NCBI RefSeq assembly: GCF_015354445.1
Contig: NZ_JADKYT010000003.1
Location: 1-64,000, forward strand
From: Methylophilus sp. QUAN
GTDB lineage: Bacteria; Pseudomonadota; Gammaproteobacteria; Burkholderiales; Methylophilaceae
Reading direction: 5' to 3'
Length of the DNA: 64,000 nucleotides
Part shown: positions 46,365 through 55,142 of the stretch, piece by piece
How the letters are laid out: the number at the start of each line of letters is the position of its first letter
Numbering within the stretch: position 1 is the first letter of the stretch
Position numbers and translations under genes: made by a program
The notes under the pieces: model-generated
The model's database searches: none
Told to the model about the DNA's origin: nothing
Seen by the model: the letters and a program-made list of their open reading frames with translations, nothing else

Positions 46365-46372
46365 AATCTATC

Positions 46373-46921
46373 TTACTCCAGCGGGATTTCTGTTTGCGCA
46401 AACGCTTCAAAAGGCGGCAATTCCGCCAGCGAACGCAAGTTCAAGTCATCCAAAAAATGTTTGGTGGTTGCATACAACGAAGGCCTGCCCGGCACTTCAC
46501 GTTGCCCGACCACATCTATCCAGTCACGTTCCTGCAGTTGGCGGATCACATTGGGATTCACGGCCACGCCACGAATCTGCTCAATATCACCGCGTGTGAC
46601 GGGTTGCCTGTAGGCAATAATCGCCAGCGTTTCCATCACCGCCCGCGAATATTTTGGCTGACGCTCAGGGTTCAAGCGCGACAAATATTCGCCGTACTCC
46701 GCTTTGGCCTGAAAGCGGTAACCACTGGCCACCTGCACCAGATCCAGCGTTTTCTCTACCCAGTCCGCTTTCAGTTCATCCAGCAACATGCGCAAGGTCG
46801 CACGCTCCATGCGACCAGCAAATAACTTGAGCAAGTCGTCTAGCGCCAATGGTTGCGGCGATGTCAGCAATGCAGCCTCCAGAATACGCTTCATCTCTTC
46901 TATGCTGTCAGGTTCACGCAT
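46373..46921 (-). CDS. scpB: segregation and condensation protein B
   Basis: A 182-residue kleisin-associated winged-helix protein of the SMC complex, starting EEMKRILEAALLTSPQPLALDDLLKLF, with ETLAIIAYRQPVTRGDIEQIRGV as the family signature and TKHFLDDLNLRSLAELPPF near the C-terminus. Eleven bases after scpA on the same strand. It helps condense and segregate chromosomes. Confidence 0.95.
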   Translation of the reverse strand: MREPDSIEEMKRILEAALLTSPQPLALDDLLKLFAGRMERATLRMLLDELKADWVEKTLDLVQVASGYRFQAKAEYGEYLSRLNPERQPKYSRAVMETLAIIAYRQPVTRGDIEQIRGVAVNPNVIRQLQERDWIDVVGQREVPGRPSLYATTKHFLDDLNLRSLAELPPFEAFAQTEIPLE

Positions 46922-46932
46922 GCAATCGCCTT

Positions 46933-47718
46933 CTAGCCTGTACTATTGGCTTGCACATAAATAGTGCCAAACGCTTCTTGCTGCGTGATACGCACCAGGC
47001 CCTCTTTGGCCAGCTCCAGCATGGCCAGGAAATTGACCACCAACTTAGGTACACCCTCGGTTTCAAGGTCGAATAACTCATCAAACCGCAGCACCTGCAC
47101 GCTACTTAACCTGCGCAATAGCAAGCTCATATGCTCACGCACAGAAAGCTCGGCACGCCCCAGCTTGTGGTGCTGATTCAACTTGGCGCGTTTGAGCACA
47201 TTGCGCCAGGCTTCCACCAGATCGTCCAGGCTCACTTCCGGCGGCTTCACCAGGCTGATCTGCTGGTAATACGCTGCCGCCACATCAATCTCTTCACCCA
47301 CTTTGGGCATCGCATCCAGCCGCTGTGCCGCCAGTTTGATCGCCTCGTACTCCATCAAGCGCCTGACCAGTTCCGCGCGCGGGTCCTCTTCCTCTTCCAC
47401 CTCAGCCGGTTTGGGTAACAACATGCGCGACTTGATCTCAATCAGCATGGCAGACATCAATAAATATTCTGCTGCCAGCTCGAGGTTGACCGCTTTCATC
47501 TTATCCACATACGCCATGTACTGCACCGTCAGGTCAGCCATGGGAATATCCAGGATATCCAGATTGTGCTTGCGGATCAGGTATAGCAACAAATCCAGCG
47601 GGCCTTCAAAGGTCTCCAGGTAGACTTCCAGCGCGTCCGGTGGAATATACAAATCCTGCGGCAGCGCCGACAGCGGCTCGCCTTTAATTTTGACAGGACT
47701 GTGAGTGGTAAACTCCAT
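46933..47718 (-). CDS. scpA: segregation and condensation protein A
   Basis: A 261-residue kleisin linking SMC heads. The signature FEGPLDLLLYLIRKHNLDILDIPMADLT lies at about residue 34; the middle is acidic (AEVEEEEDPRAEL) and the C-terminus is a winged helix (VVNFLAMLELAKEGLVRITQQEAFGTIYV). The scpA-scpB pair precedes the modE-like gene. Confidence 0.95.
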   Translation of the reverse strand: MEFTTHSPVKIKGEPLSALPQDLYIPPDALEVYLETFEGPLDLLLYLIRKHNLDILDIPMADLTVQYMAYVDKMKAVNLELAAEYLLMSAMLIEIKSRMLLPKPAEVEEEEDPRAELVRRLMEYEAIKLAAQRLDAMPKVGEEIDVAAAYYQQISLVKPPEVSLDDLVEAWRNVLKRAKLNQHHKLGRAELSVREHMSLLLRRLSSVQVLRFDELFDLETEGVPKLVVNFLAMLELAKEGLVRITQQEAFGTIYVQANSTG

Positions 47719-47755
47719 GCAAGGATTGTAACGATTTGCCGCTTGGGGTTAAAGG

Positions 47756-48190
47756 TTATTCTGCATAAGGATTCACAAAGCCCAGCTTTTGCATGACGGC
47801 GACTTCCATCGCTTCCATCAAATCGGCCTGCGCATCCACCTCATGGTCATAACCGTGCAGATGCAGTACGCCATGCACGGTCATGTGGGCATAATGGGCA
47901 AGCAGCGGCTTGCCCTGCTCCATTGCCTCTCTGGCAACGACGGGCGCGCAAATCACAATATCGCCCATCAGCATAGGCTCTTCAGTAAGCGGGAAAGTCA
48001 GCACATTAGTGGCATAATCCCGACCGCGGTATGCGGCGTTTAACTGCCGCCCTTCTGCCTCATCCACGATCCGGATAGTCAGACTGGTATCCACCCGCAG
48101 TGCGGTACGCACCCAGCGCTTAAATTGCGCAGCCGCAGGAATATCCGCTGCGTCCGAGGCCAGTTGTAAGGAAAAATCTAATGCGGGCAT
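47756..48190 (-). CDS. ybeY: endoribonuclease YbeY
   Basis: A 144-residue single-strand endoribonuclease needed for 16S rRNA 3'-end maturation. The zinc motif HGVLHLHGYDH lies at about residue 107, and LNAAYRGRDYATNVLTFPL precedes it. In most proteobacteria ybeY follows phoH (ybeZ) in the miaB operon; here that operon is at 61021-63314 without ybeY, and ybeY stands beside scpA. Confidence 0.95.
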   Translation of the reverse strand: MPALDFSLQLASDAADIPAAAQFKRWVRTALRVDTSLTIRIVDEAEGRQLNAAYRGRDYATNVLTFPLTEEPMLMGDIVICAPVVAREAMEQGKPLLAHYAHMTVHGVLHLHGYDHEVDAQADLMEAMEVAVMQKLGFVNPYAE

Positions 48191-48254
48191 AAGGTCAAGT
48201 TTTCTGTAGAATATCCGTCATTATAGAAAGAAAACCCGCAAAGGAAACGGTGTG

Positions 48255-49037
48255 ATGACAAATCGCCCCAAGCTGGTGGTTGCCAACCGCAAAATGCACG
48301 GCAACTTGCCAGACAACCAGCAATTCATGCAAAGCCTGTTGCAACAGACACGGCATCACCGCGCCCGTTATGCGGTATGCCCGCCACACCCTTATTTGTA
48401 CCAAGCCCAGCAAGTGCTGCAAAACAGCCATATTAGCTGGGGCGGACAAAACATGAGCCGCTATGAAAAAGGGGCTTACACAGGCTCAGTATCACCGCTC
48501 ATGCTGAAGGAGTTTGGCTGCACCTATGTGATTATTGGCCATTCTGAGCGTAGGCAGCGCGGTCATGATAGCGATGAAACCTGTGGTGAGCGCTTTGAGG
48601 CTGCCTTAAAAGCCGGGCTAACGCCTATTTTGTGCATAGGTGAAACACTGGATGAATACGAACAGGGCGAAACTGACCTGGTAGTGGTACGGCAACTAAA
48701 CCCGGTGATTGCCCATGTGGGTATCCATGCCTTATCAAAAGGGGTGATTGCCTATGAACCGGTATGGGCCATCGGTACTGGCAAGGCCGCCACACCGCAA
48801 CATGCACAGGCTATTCTGTCTTTTATTCGCGGCCATATTGAATTGCTGGATGCACAGGCAGCGGAAGAGATTTCCTTGTTATATGGCGGCAGCATGAACC
48901 CTGGTAATGCTGCGCAATTACTCAGCATGCCAGATGTCGATGGCGGATTGATTGGCGGAGCGGCATTGGTCGCAGAAGACTTTATCCGTATTTGCCAGAT
49001 TGCAAATGAGTTAACCCCACTCAAAAGCGCTGCCTGA
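48255..49037 (+). CDS. triosephosphate isomerase (copy 2, divergent)
   Basis: A 260-residue TIM paralogue of the enzyme at 25551. Catalytic Asn/Lys are in VVANRKMHGN (the usual NWK has become NRK), His in VIIGHSERRQ (about 97), Glu in AYEPVWAIGTGKAAT (about 172), and the phosphate loop is YGGSMNP. All acid-base residues are kept, so it is likely active, with altered substrate handling possible from the Trp to Arg change. AAGGAAACGG precedes GTG-ATG; the ATG was chosen. Divergent from ybeY, monocistronic, ending at a terminator. Confidence 0.88.
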   Translation: MTNRPKLVVANRKMHGNLPDNQQFMQSLLQQTRHHRARYAVCPPHPYLYQAQQVLQNSHISWGGQNMSRYEKGAYTGSVSPLMLKEFGCTYVIIGHSERRQRGHDSDETCGERFEAALKAGLTPILCIGETLDEYEQGETDLVVVRQLNPVIAHVGIHALSKGVIAYEPVWAIGTGKAATPQHAQAILSFIRGHIELLDAQAAEEISLLYGGSMNPGNAAQLLSMPDVDGGLIGGAALVAEDFIRICQIANELTPLKSAA

Positions 49038-49074
49038 CAGGCCACCATTTTTAGCTGTGATTGCAGCACAAATA

Positions 49075-49100
49075 AAAAAGCCGACTTTCGTCGGCTTTTC
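49075..49100. terminator. bidirectional rho-independent terminator
   Basis: AAAAGCCGAC / GTCGGCTTTT with a TTTC loop, flanked by A and T runs, between tpiA copy 2 (plus) and the small lipoprotein gene (minus). Confidence 0.88.
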
Positions 49101-49180
49101 TACATCTAAGCAAGCTTGGATTTTAAGTGAATCTTTTAAGTAAACCAGATCTAATTAAAACCAGATTACTCAAGTCTGAA

Positions 49181-49414
49181 TTACTTAGCTTCTTCAGCTG
49201 GAGCAGCTTCAGCAGGTGCAGCTTCAGCAGGTGCAGCTTCAGCAGGAGCAGCTTCAGCAGGAGCGGCTTCAGCAGCAGGTGCCTCAGCTGGAGCTTCAGC
49301 AGCTGGAGCTTCAGCAGCAGGTGCCTCAGCAGCAGGCGCTTCTTCAGCTGGTTTTTCACCACAAGCAGTCAAAGCCAAAGCCAACAATGCAGCCAACAAT
49401 GCAGAACGTGTCAT
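49181..49414 (-). CDS. small Ala/Glu/Pro-repeat lipoprotein
   Basis: A 77-residue predicted lipoprotein: MTRSALLAALLALALTACGEKP, with lipobox LTAC, so the mature protein begins at Cys18 and is anchored in the outer or inner membrane. The rest is EAPAA and then AAPAE repeats ending EEAK, an extended, acidic, probably periplasm-spanning or flexible stalk. The ATG at 49414 has AAGGA; a longer frame upstream is spurious. Similar short Ala/Pro-rich lipoproteins are frequent but their role is unknown. Confidence 0.78.
   Translation of the reverse strand: MTRSALLAALLALALTACGEKPAEEAPAAEAPAAEAPAAEAPAEAPAAEAAPAEAAPAEAAPAEAAPAEAAPAEEAK
49203..49277. repeat. 15-bp tandem repeat within the lipoprotein gene
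   Basis: Five near-identical 15-base units (GCAGCTTCAGCAGGT or with GGA) encode five AAPAE pentapeptides on the minus strand. The unit length is a multiple of three, so gain or loss of units keeps the frame and would only change stalk length. Confidence 0.85.
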
Positions 49415-49619
49415 CTTTATTTCCTTAGTATGTATGAGCAAAAAATTATGTACGGTCAATCCCCTAAACGCAGAACCAGCCGAGTGAAAAAATTGTATCA
49501 GTAATTTATTAAAAAAAGAACGTAAATCCAGTGAAAAACAAAGGATTTTTTTGTGCAAGAACAACATCCCTGTGTTTTTTTCACAAAAATCCAGCCTAAA
49601 TCATTTGTTACCAATGCAA

Positions 49620-50783
49620 TTAAGCCGCATTTTCTGCCAAATGTACATAACCTGACAGGTACATGTCATGCAGCCACGGCAACAGGCAAGTAACCGCCGG
49701 GGCCTGGCACAAAGTGACGGCCAACTGACGCTGATTGGCCAATACATTGAGCAAGGACGCGCCCTCGACAGGCGCAGCAACCGCCTCACCATTGATAAAA
49801 TATTGCCCTTGCCAATGCAGCATCTGCGTTTGCAAGTCCATCACTACCCCATGCTGTGCCACTCGCTGCGTAAACTTGTCCAGGCTAAGTTTACGATTAG
49901 GCGAAAAAACCACATATGCCTTGGGCTCAGAAAAATACTTGGCCAAAAAAGGCCCTAATTGTTCAGTTTGCCACGGTAAACGGCGCAACATGGCGGCCAC
50001 ATTGCCAACCATGTCAGCATCTACCGCGGCGGCATCTGCCACTGGCTGCAATTGAGGGTCACGATATAACTCGTCCGGCAGGCTATCCTGGCGGCATGCC
50101 TCGAGAAACTCTACCGCCAGTTCCCGGGCAGCTGGCGCGCGGAAGCCTATCGAATACGTCATGCAATCATCATCTTCGGCGATCCCCCAGTGCGCTACAT
50201 TGGGCGGCAGGTAAAGCATGTCACCGGGCTCCAGCACCCACTCCTGCTCACTCACAAAATGCGACAGGATGCGTAAGGGTGCATCAGGAATCAAGCGTAA
50301 GTCGGTTTGCTGGCTGATGCGCCAGCGACGCTTGCCCGCGCCTTGCAGCAAGAACACATCATAACTATCAATATGCGGCCCGACGCCACCGCCGGTAGGC
50401 GCGTAACTAACCATGACGTCATCCAGCCTGGCCGTCGGGATAAAGTTAAACTGGGACAGCAAGGCTTGTGCTTCCGGCAGGAGATGGTTCATGCCCTGCA
50501 CCAGCAGCGTCCAATGCTGCGCTGGCAATGCCGTAAAATCATCGTCTTCAAACGGTCCTTGTCTGACTTTCCAGCCATCCCCGTGCTGTGCCCGATCAGG
50601 ATCAAACTGTATCAACCTGGCAGGCACGTCGCTATCGCAGGCAATCCCGGCTAATTCTGCAGGATCAAGCAGGCCCTGGAAGCCCGGCATTGCGCCACGA
50701 ATCAACAATGGTTTTTTTTGCCAGTATTCCGCCATAAACTCGGCGGGGGTTAAGCCATTAAGTAAGGTCAGTGCTTGTTGCAT
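49620..50783 (-). CDS. roxA: JmjC-type ribosomal oxygenase (RoxA/YcfD-like)
   Basis: A 387-residue 2-oxoglutarate/Fe(II) oxygenase. MAEYWQKKPLLIRGA begins the domain; the metal site is HxD in GGGVGPHIDSYDVFLLQGAGKRRW (about 125) with the distal His in LPPNVAHWGIAEDDDCMTYSIGF. E. coli YcfD hydroxylates an Arg of ribosomal protein L16. Close in length (E. coli 373). It lies 8 bases after a lipoprotein gene and may be transcribed with phoR. Confidence 0.9.
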   Translation of the reverse strand: MQQALTLLNGLTPAEFMAEYWQKKPLLIRGAMPGFQGLLDPAELAGIACDSDVPARLIQFDPDRAQHGDGWKVRQGPFEDDDFTALPAQHWTLLVQGMNHLLPEAQALLSQFNFIPTARLDDVMVSYAPTGGGVGPHIDSYDVFLLQGAGKRRWRISQQTDLRLIPDAPLRILSHFVSEQEWVLEPGDMLYLPPNVAHWGIAEDDDCMTYSIGFRAPAARELAVEFLEACRQDSLPDELYRDPQLQPVADAAAVDADMVGNVAAMLRRLPWQTEQLGPFLAKYFSEPKAYVVFSPNRKLSLDKFTQRVAQHGVVMDLQTQMLHWQGQYFINGEAVAAPVEGASLLNVLANQRQLAVTLCQAPAVTCLLPWLHDMYLSGYVHLAENAA

Positions 50784-50791
50784 GATTCAAT

Positions 50792-51529
50792 TTATCTAAA
50801 AGGGAGAAAAGGCGCCGTGGTAATACTTTGCGTCAGGCGCGAAATAAAGCGTTGCGATTTTTCAGCCAGGGTCAGCGCCAGTAAATCGGTGCGGGCAATC
50901 AACTTGCTAAACTCGCGCTCAAAACTGAGATTTTGCACCTCACCGGGCTGGCTGTTGGTGAGCAGCAATAAGTCGCCTTGCGCATTTCTGGCATTGGTCA
51001 GCTTCCATACTGCAATTTCAATATTCCTGGCCGCATTATACAAACTTTGCGGCTCTATGCTGTCGGTGAGGAAAAAAGCTGATTTATTACCATGGGCGCG
51101 GAACAGCATGGACTGGATGCCAACCACCAGCGCCAACACGCGGTCTCCACTATATTGCGCATTGAGTGCGAGTTTAATCGCCGCGGTGTCTTGCGCGCCA
51201 CTCAGCGCATCAAACCGCCAGTGATGCACACCTGTTTGCTCAAACACATAGCTGGCAATTTGCTCTGGCGACCCCAGCCCTGATTTTTGTGCTTCGGCCG
51301 GGTTGCGCTTGTACATTTTGAGCATGAGCAAGCGCAAGGTGCTGACATTTTCACTATATTCAATATCGGCCAGGCGATCGAGGTCAGTCTTGGCCAGTTG
51401 ATGCAAGGTATTGCGGTCTTGCCGCACAGGCACCGGCCGCCCGTTAGGCGAATCCACATAGCCGCCATCCGGCGTCGTGCTGCATCCGGCCAGCAGTAAA
51501 ATGATCACCCACCAGCCGGGACACCTCAT
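50792..51529 (-). CDS. hypothetical lipoprotein
   Basis: A 245-residue protein with an N-terminal lipobox (IILLLAGCSTTPD), so a probable outer-membrane lipoprotein. The remainder is mostly helical (LHQLAKTDLDRLADIEYSENV, LLMLKMYKRNPAEAQKSG, NAARNIEIAVWKLTNARN). I do not recognise the family with certainty. Its start overlaps the phoR stop by ATGA, so it is coupled to PhoR. Confidence 0.72.
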   Translation of the reverse strand: MRCPGWWVIILLLAGCSTTPDGGYVDSPNGRPVPVRQDRNTLHQLAKTDLDRLADIEYSENVSTLRLLMLKMYKRNPAEAQKSGLGSPEQIASYVFEQTGVHHWRFDALSGAQDTAAIKLALNAQYSGDRVLALVVGIQSMLFRAHGNKSAFFLTDSIEPQSLYNAARNIEIAVWKLTNARNAQGDLLLLTNSQPGEVQNLSFEREFSKLIARTDLLALTLAEKSQRFISRLTQSITTAPFLPFR

Positions 51530-52824
51530 GCAGGCAATACCCGCTGGGCTGGAAACACAATCTGGAAGCGACTACCTTGCCCTGGCTCACTTTCAACCTG
51601 CAAGCTGGCCTGATGATGATGCAAAATATGCTTGACGATGGACAAACCCAAGCCGGTGCCGCCGGTGTCACGGCTGCGGCCGCTGTCGACACGGTAAAAG
51701 CGTTCAGTTAACCGCGGCAAATGATGTGACTCGATACCAATGCCGGTATCTTGCACGCTGAATACAGCATCTTCACCGCGCATTTGCCAGTAAATATCAA
51801 TACGGCCTTGCGCCGGTGTGTAGCGTACCGCGTTGCTGGTCAGGTTACTCAGGGCACTCAATAGTTCATTGTAGCTGCCACGAATATTGACCCCGGTTTC
51901 CATATGCAGCGTCACTGTATGCTGGCCCTGGCTCAGCGCCTGCGCATCTTTCTGCAACTGCTGCAGCATGGCAGGCATGGCAATATCGGTTTCATCTTTA
52001 AGCGTGACGTTATTTTCCAGGCGCGACAAGGTCAACAAGTCTTCAATAATGCGGCGCATACGTGTCGTTTGTGACTGCATCATGTCGAAATAAGGCTGGA
52101 TATCCGGTGAGACCTCACCTTGCATGTCGCTAATGGTTTCGAGGAAGCCGCCAATGACCGTCAGCGGCGTGCGCAACTCATGCGACACATTGGCTATAAA
52201 ATCGCGGCGCATGACTTCGGTTTTTTCAATGGCCGACACATCGCGGCAGATCAGCAAACGCTGTTTGCTGGCAAACGGAATAATCTGTAACTCCAGCGTC
52301 ACGTCCGGGCTACGCCAGGACTTGAGTTTCAGCGGCTCGCTGTAATCCTCTGCCTGCAAATAGGTGACAAACTCGGCTTGCCGCAGCAAGTAATAAATCG
52401 GCTGATTTTCATCATGATGCCGCTTTAAGCCTAAGCGTTGAATCGCGGGTTCGTTAAACCATTCAATTTCGTTACGGTTGTTGAGCACCACCACGCCATC
52501 CGGCAATGCACTGGTGGCATGACGCAGCCGTTCCAGCGTGCTGCTCAGTTGGCTTTGGCTGCGCGAATGACGGCGCATTTCATGATAGAGATTGGCAAAG
52601 ATGTCTTCCCAGATGCCTTTGCCGTTCGGCATAAAATTAAGGCTGGGTTTAAGTGCCCACTGATACAGGCGGTGTATCCAGTAAATATGCGCAGCCAGAT
52701 AGGCCAATGCACCGACTGTAAATAATAGCCATGCTGTTTCCGCACCGCAGAACCAGCCAACCATCAGGCAGCAAAATGCCCAAAACAGCAGGCTCCAGAA
52801 CGCTTTCCAACGAATATCTTGCAC
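51526..52824 (-). CDS. phoR: phosphate-regulon-type sensor histidine kinase PhoR
   Basis: A 432-residue membrane kinase. Two membrane segments (about 6-44) precede a PhoR-type linker (NLYHEMRRHSRSQSQ), a PAS domain (LPDGVVVLNNRNEIEWFNEPA), the H-box FIANVSHELRTPLTVIGGFLE (about 205) and the ATPase with SNAVRYTP, DTGIGI and GGTGLGLSIVKHIL. PhoR normally follows phoB; no phoB is adjacent, the upstream gene being a TIGR03790 protein. The PhoR call is by architecture. Confidence 0.85.
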   Translation of the reverse strand: MQDIRWKAFWSLLFWAFCCLMVGWFCGAETAWLLFTVGALAYLAAHIYWIHRLYQWALKPSLNFMPNGKGIWEDIFANLYHEMRRHSRSQSQLSSTLERLRHATSALPDGVVVLNNRNEIEWFNEPAIQRLGLKRHHDENQPIYYLLRQAEFVTYLQAEDYSEPLKLKSWRSPDVTLELQIIPFASKQRLLICRDVSAIEKTEVMRRDFIANVSHELRTPLTVIGGFLETISDMQGEVSPDIQPYFDMMQSQTTRMRRIIEDLLTLSRLENNVTLKDETDIAMPAMLQQLQKDAQALSQGQHTVTLHMETGVNIRGSYNELLSALSNLTSNAVRYTPAQGRIDIYWQMRGEDAVFSVQDTGIGIESHHLPRLTERFYRVDSGRSRDTGGTGLGLSIVKHILHHHQASLQVESEPGQGSRFQIVFPAQRVLPA

Positions 52825-52921
52825 AAGCCATTCTCAACACATCAATGTCGGCGATTATACGACACATCTGCGCGCAGGCAATGACAGGATGATGACAGCA
52901 GCCCAGAGGCCCGCAAACCAG

Positions 52922-54013
52922 TTACTCAGCCATGACCGGAGCACTTCTGGCATAGGGCTTGGCCAGCGGCTCGCCGACAAATACACCTTGCATCGGCCAT
53001 TTGACGCTCTTCCAATAGGCCTCAATCAAGGTTTCACCTGACAGGTAATGCGCAATCACAATTTGCGGATTGGGAAATTTTTGCCAGTAATTACAGGGCT
53101 CGGAAACCGTGCCATAACTGCCGGTGACGCCAGCATCCAGCCAGCGTGACGCTGGCATCTGGCCGTTATAACTCGCCAACACGCCACCCGCAGAAGTCAG
53201 GTGATCGGCAATCGCGCCCGGCAAGTAGGTATTGGTCAGCATGAAATCCACCTGCTTCTGCCCGGTAAAATAAAACATCACCGAGCCCTGGTTTTCAATC
53301 GACTCCTGGGGCAAGGTATGCAGGGTGAGTTTCTTGGATTTAATGGTCATGCCATCTTGCGGGAAAAATGGCTCACGCGGTTTGGAGCGCGCAACATCGC
53401 GCGTTTTGAGGAAGTAACCATCGGCGTCATTTAAGCTAAACTCACTCAGCACACCACGGTCAATCAAGGCCTTGGCGGCCTCTACGCTGCTAATCGGCAG
53501 CAACATGGACAAGCGGATATGATGATCTGCCCATGGCCGCAATGACAGGCTATTAAAGTAAGGGCTATCACGGCCGGGGTCACAGGTTTTGCGGCACTGA
53601 TTTAAATCCAGCCCCAAGGTCAGCGCACTGGTGATGCTGTTGCACTGCACGGCAAACGGCGTGCGCCACACCAGCAACAATACTTGCTGATTGCCCAGCT
53701 TGGCATCTAGCTGCGCTTTTAACGACTCAAACTCCGGCACGGTCAACGCATCCTTGGCATGCCTGGGCAGCTCCACGCCAATCAGGTTTTCTGCAGGCAC
53801 TTGCCTCGCTTGTAAATAATACCGGGCAATTTCTTCACTCTGCGCATCATTGACGTTGTAAACCACTGCGACATCTTCTGGCTTTAATAAAGAAGGCCTG
53901 AGCGGAATTCTTTTACTGACATCAACAGCGCCCGCCATCGCCTGTGTGACCAGCAACATGCAACACAACCCAATCCAGACTCGCACCTGACTCAAACGAT
54001 GACTAACACCCAT
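52922..54013 (-). CDS. TIGR03790 family protein
   Basis: A 363-residue exported protein of the TIGR03790 type (function unknown). A signal peptide (VRVWIGLCCMLLVTQAMAG) precedes DVAVVYNVNDAQSEEIARYYLQARQVPAENLIGVELP; the central CNSITSALTLGLDLNQCRKTC carries Cys residues likely to form disulfides; GSYGTVSEPCNYWQKFPNP and HYLSGETLIEAYWKSVKWPMQG are family features. The ATG at 54013 was chosen over 54082 because the signal peptide starts nearby. Divergent from the SDR gene. Confidence 0.75.
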   Translation of the reverse strand: MGVSHRLSQVRVWIGLCCMLLVTQAMAGAVDVSKRIPLRPSLLKPEDVAVVYNVNDAQSEEIARYYLQARQVPAENLIGVELPRHAKDALTVPEFESLKAQLDAKLGNQQVLLLVWRTPFAVQCNSITSALTLGLDLNQCRKTCDPGRDSPYFNSLSLRPWADHHIRLSMLLPISSVEAAKALIDRGVLSEFSLNDADGYFLKTRDVARSKPREPFFPQDGMTIKSKKLTLHTLPQESIENQGSVMFYFTGQKQVDFMLTNTYLPGAIADHLTSAGGVLASYNGQMPASRWLDAGVTGSYGTVSEPCNYWQKFPNPQIVIAHYLSGETLIEAYWKSVKWPMQGVFVGEPLAKPYARSAPVMAE

Positions 54014-54120
54014 CCACTCAACACTCCGTTGCAATTGCAAAAATACCACCCTGGCAAACAAACCAGCGTAAAATTCAATCATATCCCAGATTCAATGGAT
54101 TCAAGAAAACGAGGCAAATA

Positions 54121-54813
54121 ATGACGACACAAACGATTTTAATCACAGGTGCCAACCGTGGCATTGGGCTAGAATACGTCAAACAATATGCTGAAAGCGG
54201 TCAACAGGTATATGCCACCGTGCGCGACCCGGCCAAGGCGACCGCGTTGCAGCAATTGGCGGCCAAACACACGAACATCCAGGTATTGGCGCTGGACGTA
54301 AGCGATGTGAGTGCCATTCGTGATCTGGCTGGGCAATTATCGGCAGTCACCATCGATATTTTAATCAGTAACGCTGGCACCTACCCTGATAGTGCCTTCG
54401 GTAAAACCGACCCACAAGCCTGGCTGCACGCGTTCCAGGTCAATACGCTGACCACTTACTATCTTGCAGAAGCCTTTTTACCGCAACTACGCCGCGCCAA
54501 CCAGGCGAAACTGATCGCCATGACCAGCAAAATGGGCAGCATAGAAGACAATGGCAGCGGAGGGGAATATATTTACCGTAGCAGCAAAACTGCTTTGAAT
54601 ATGGTGGTGAAAAGCCTGGCGCTAGACCTGCGCGAATTCAATATTCAGGTAGCAGCTTTGCACCCGGGCTGGGTGCGTACGGATATGGGTGGGCCGAATG
54701 GATTGATTGATGCGGAAACCAGTGTGCGTGGGTTACGGCAGGTGATTGAAGGCTTAAACAGTGCGCAATCGGGTGAGTTTATTGCTTATGATGGGAAAAG
54801 GATTCCTTGGTGA
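54121..54813 (+). CDS. short-chain dehydrogenase/reductase
   Basis: A 230-residue SDR of the classical type: the NAD(P) motif ILITGANRGIGLEYVKQYA, DILISNAGTYPD, Ser in the MTSKMGSIEDNGSGG region, catalytic YRSSKTALNM, and the C-terminal HPGWVRTDMGGPN. It resembles the C-factor/carbonyl reductase group. Substrate unknown. GAGG precedes the ATG. Its 3' end meets repeat copy C. Confidence 0.88.
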   Translation: MTTQTILITGANRGIGLEYVKQYAESGQQVYATVRDPAKATALQQLAAKHTNIQVLALDVSDVSAIRDLAGQLSAVTIDILISNAGTYPDSAFGKTDPQAWLHAFQVNTLTTYYLAEAFLPQLRRANQAKLIAMTSKMGSIEDNGSGGEYIYRSSKTALNMVVKSLALDLREFNIQVAALHPGWVRTDMGGPNGLIDAETSVRGLRQVIEGLNSAQSGEFIAYDGKRIPW

Positions 54814-54843
54814 TTGGTGGTGAGTGGCAACTCGTAGGATTGC

Positions 54844-55064
54844 CTTTCGCCTGTAGGCGAGTTACTTTTCTTTGCTTGCACAAAGAATAAGTAACCAAAA
54901 GAAATGCACCCCAGCTTCCGCTTGTTCCCTGCGTTGCTCGTCAAAATAAGCGGTCACGAAACTCAACCTAGTAGCTCACACACAACGTGAGCTACTGCGG
55001 GATTCGGACAGTCGCTCCCTTTCTCCTTATTTTGCCTGCGCTACTCGGCGCGGCAGATGGGGCC
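54844..55064 (-). repeat. dispersed MITE-like repeat, copy C (half element)
   Basis: A 221-bp truncated copy, the same orientation as copy A. It carries only one arm: TTCGCCTGTAGGCGAGTTAC, the CTTTG/CAAAG inner hairpin, the GTAGCTCACAC/GTGAGCTAC cassette and the block ending CGGCGCGGCAGATGGGG, after which similarity to the other copies stops. It lies between convergent SDR and acyltransferase genes. Confidence 0.82.
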
Positions 55065-55142
55065 CGAAAGAGGCACCGTTAGAGCGCTTAAGTGGCATCT
55101 GGATACTTAATCTTATCGGCGTTCATCTGTGTTTATCGGCGG

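Noticed and set aside
49127-49504. 125-residue plus-strand Ser/Arg/Phe-rich frame
   Set aside because: Antisense to the Ala/Glu/Pro-repeat lipoprotein; the repeat DNA keeps all frames open.
55070-55142. ATCGGCG-type repeats beside the acyltransferase gene as a possible att site
   Set aside because: The short ATCGGCG copies are too degenerate, and no integrase is nearby.
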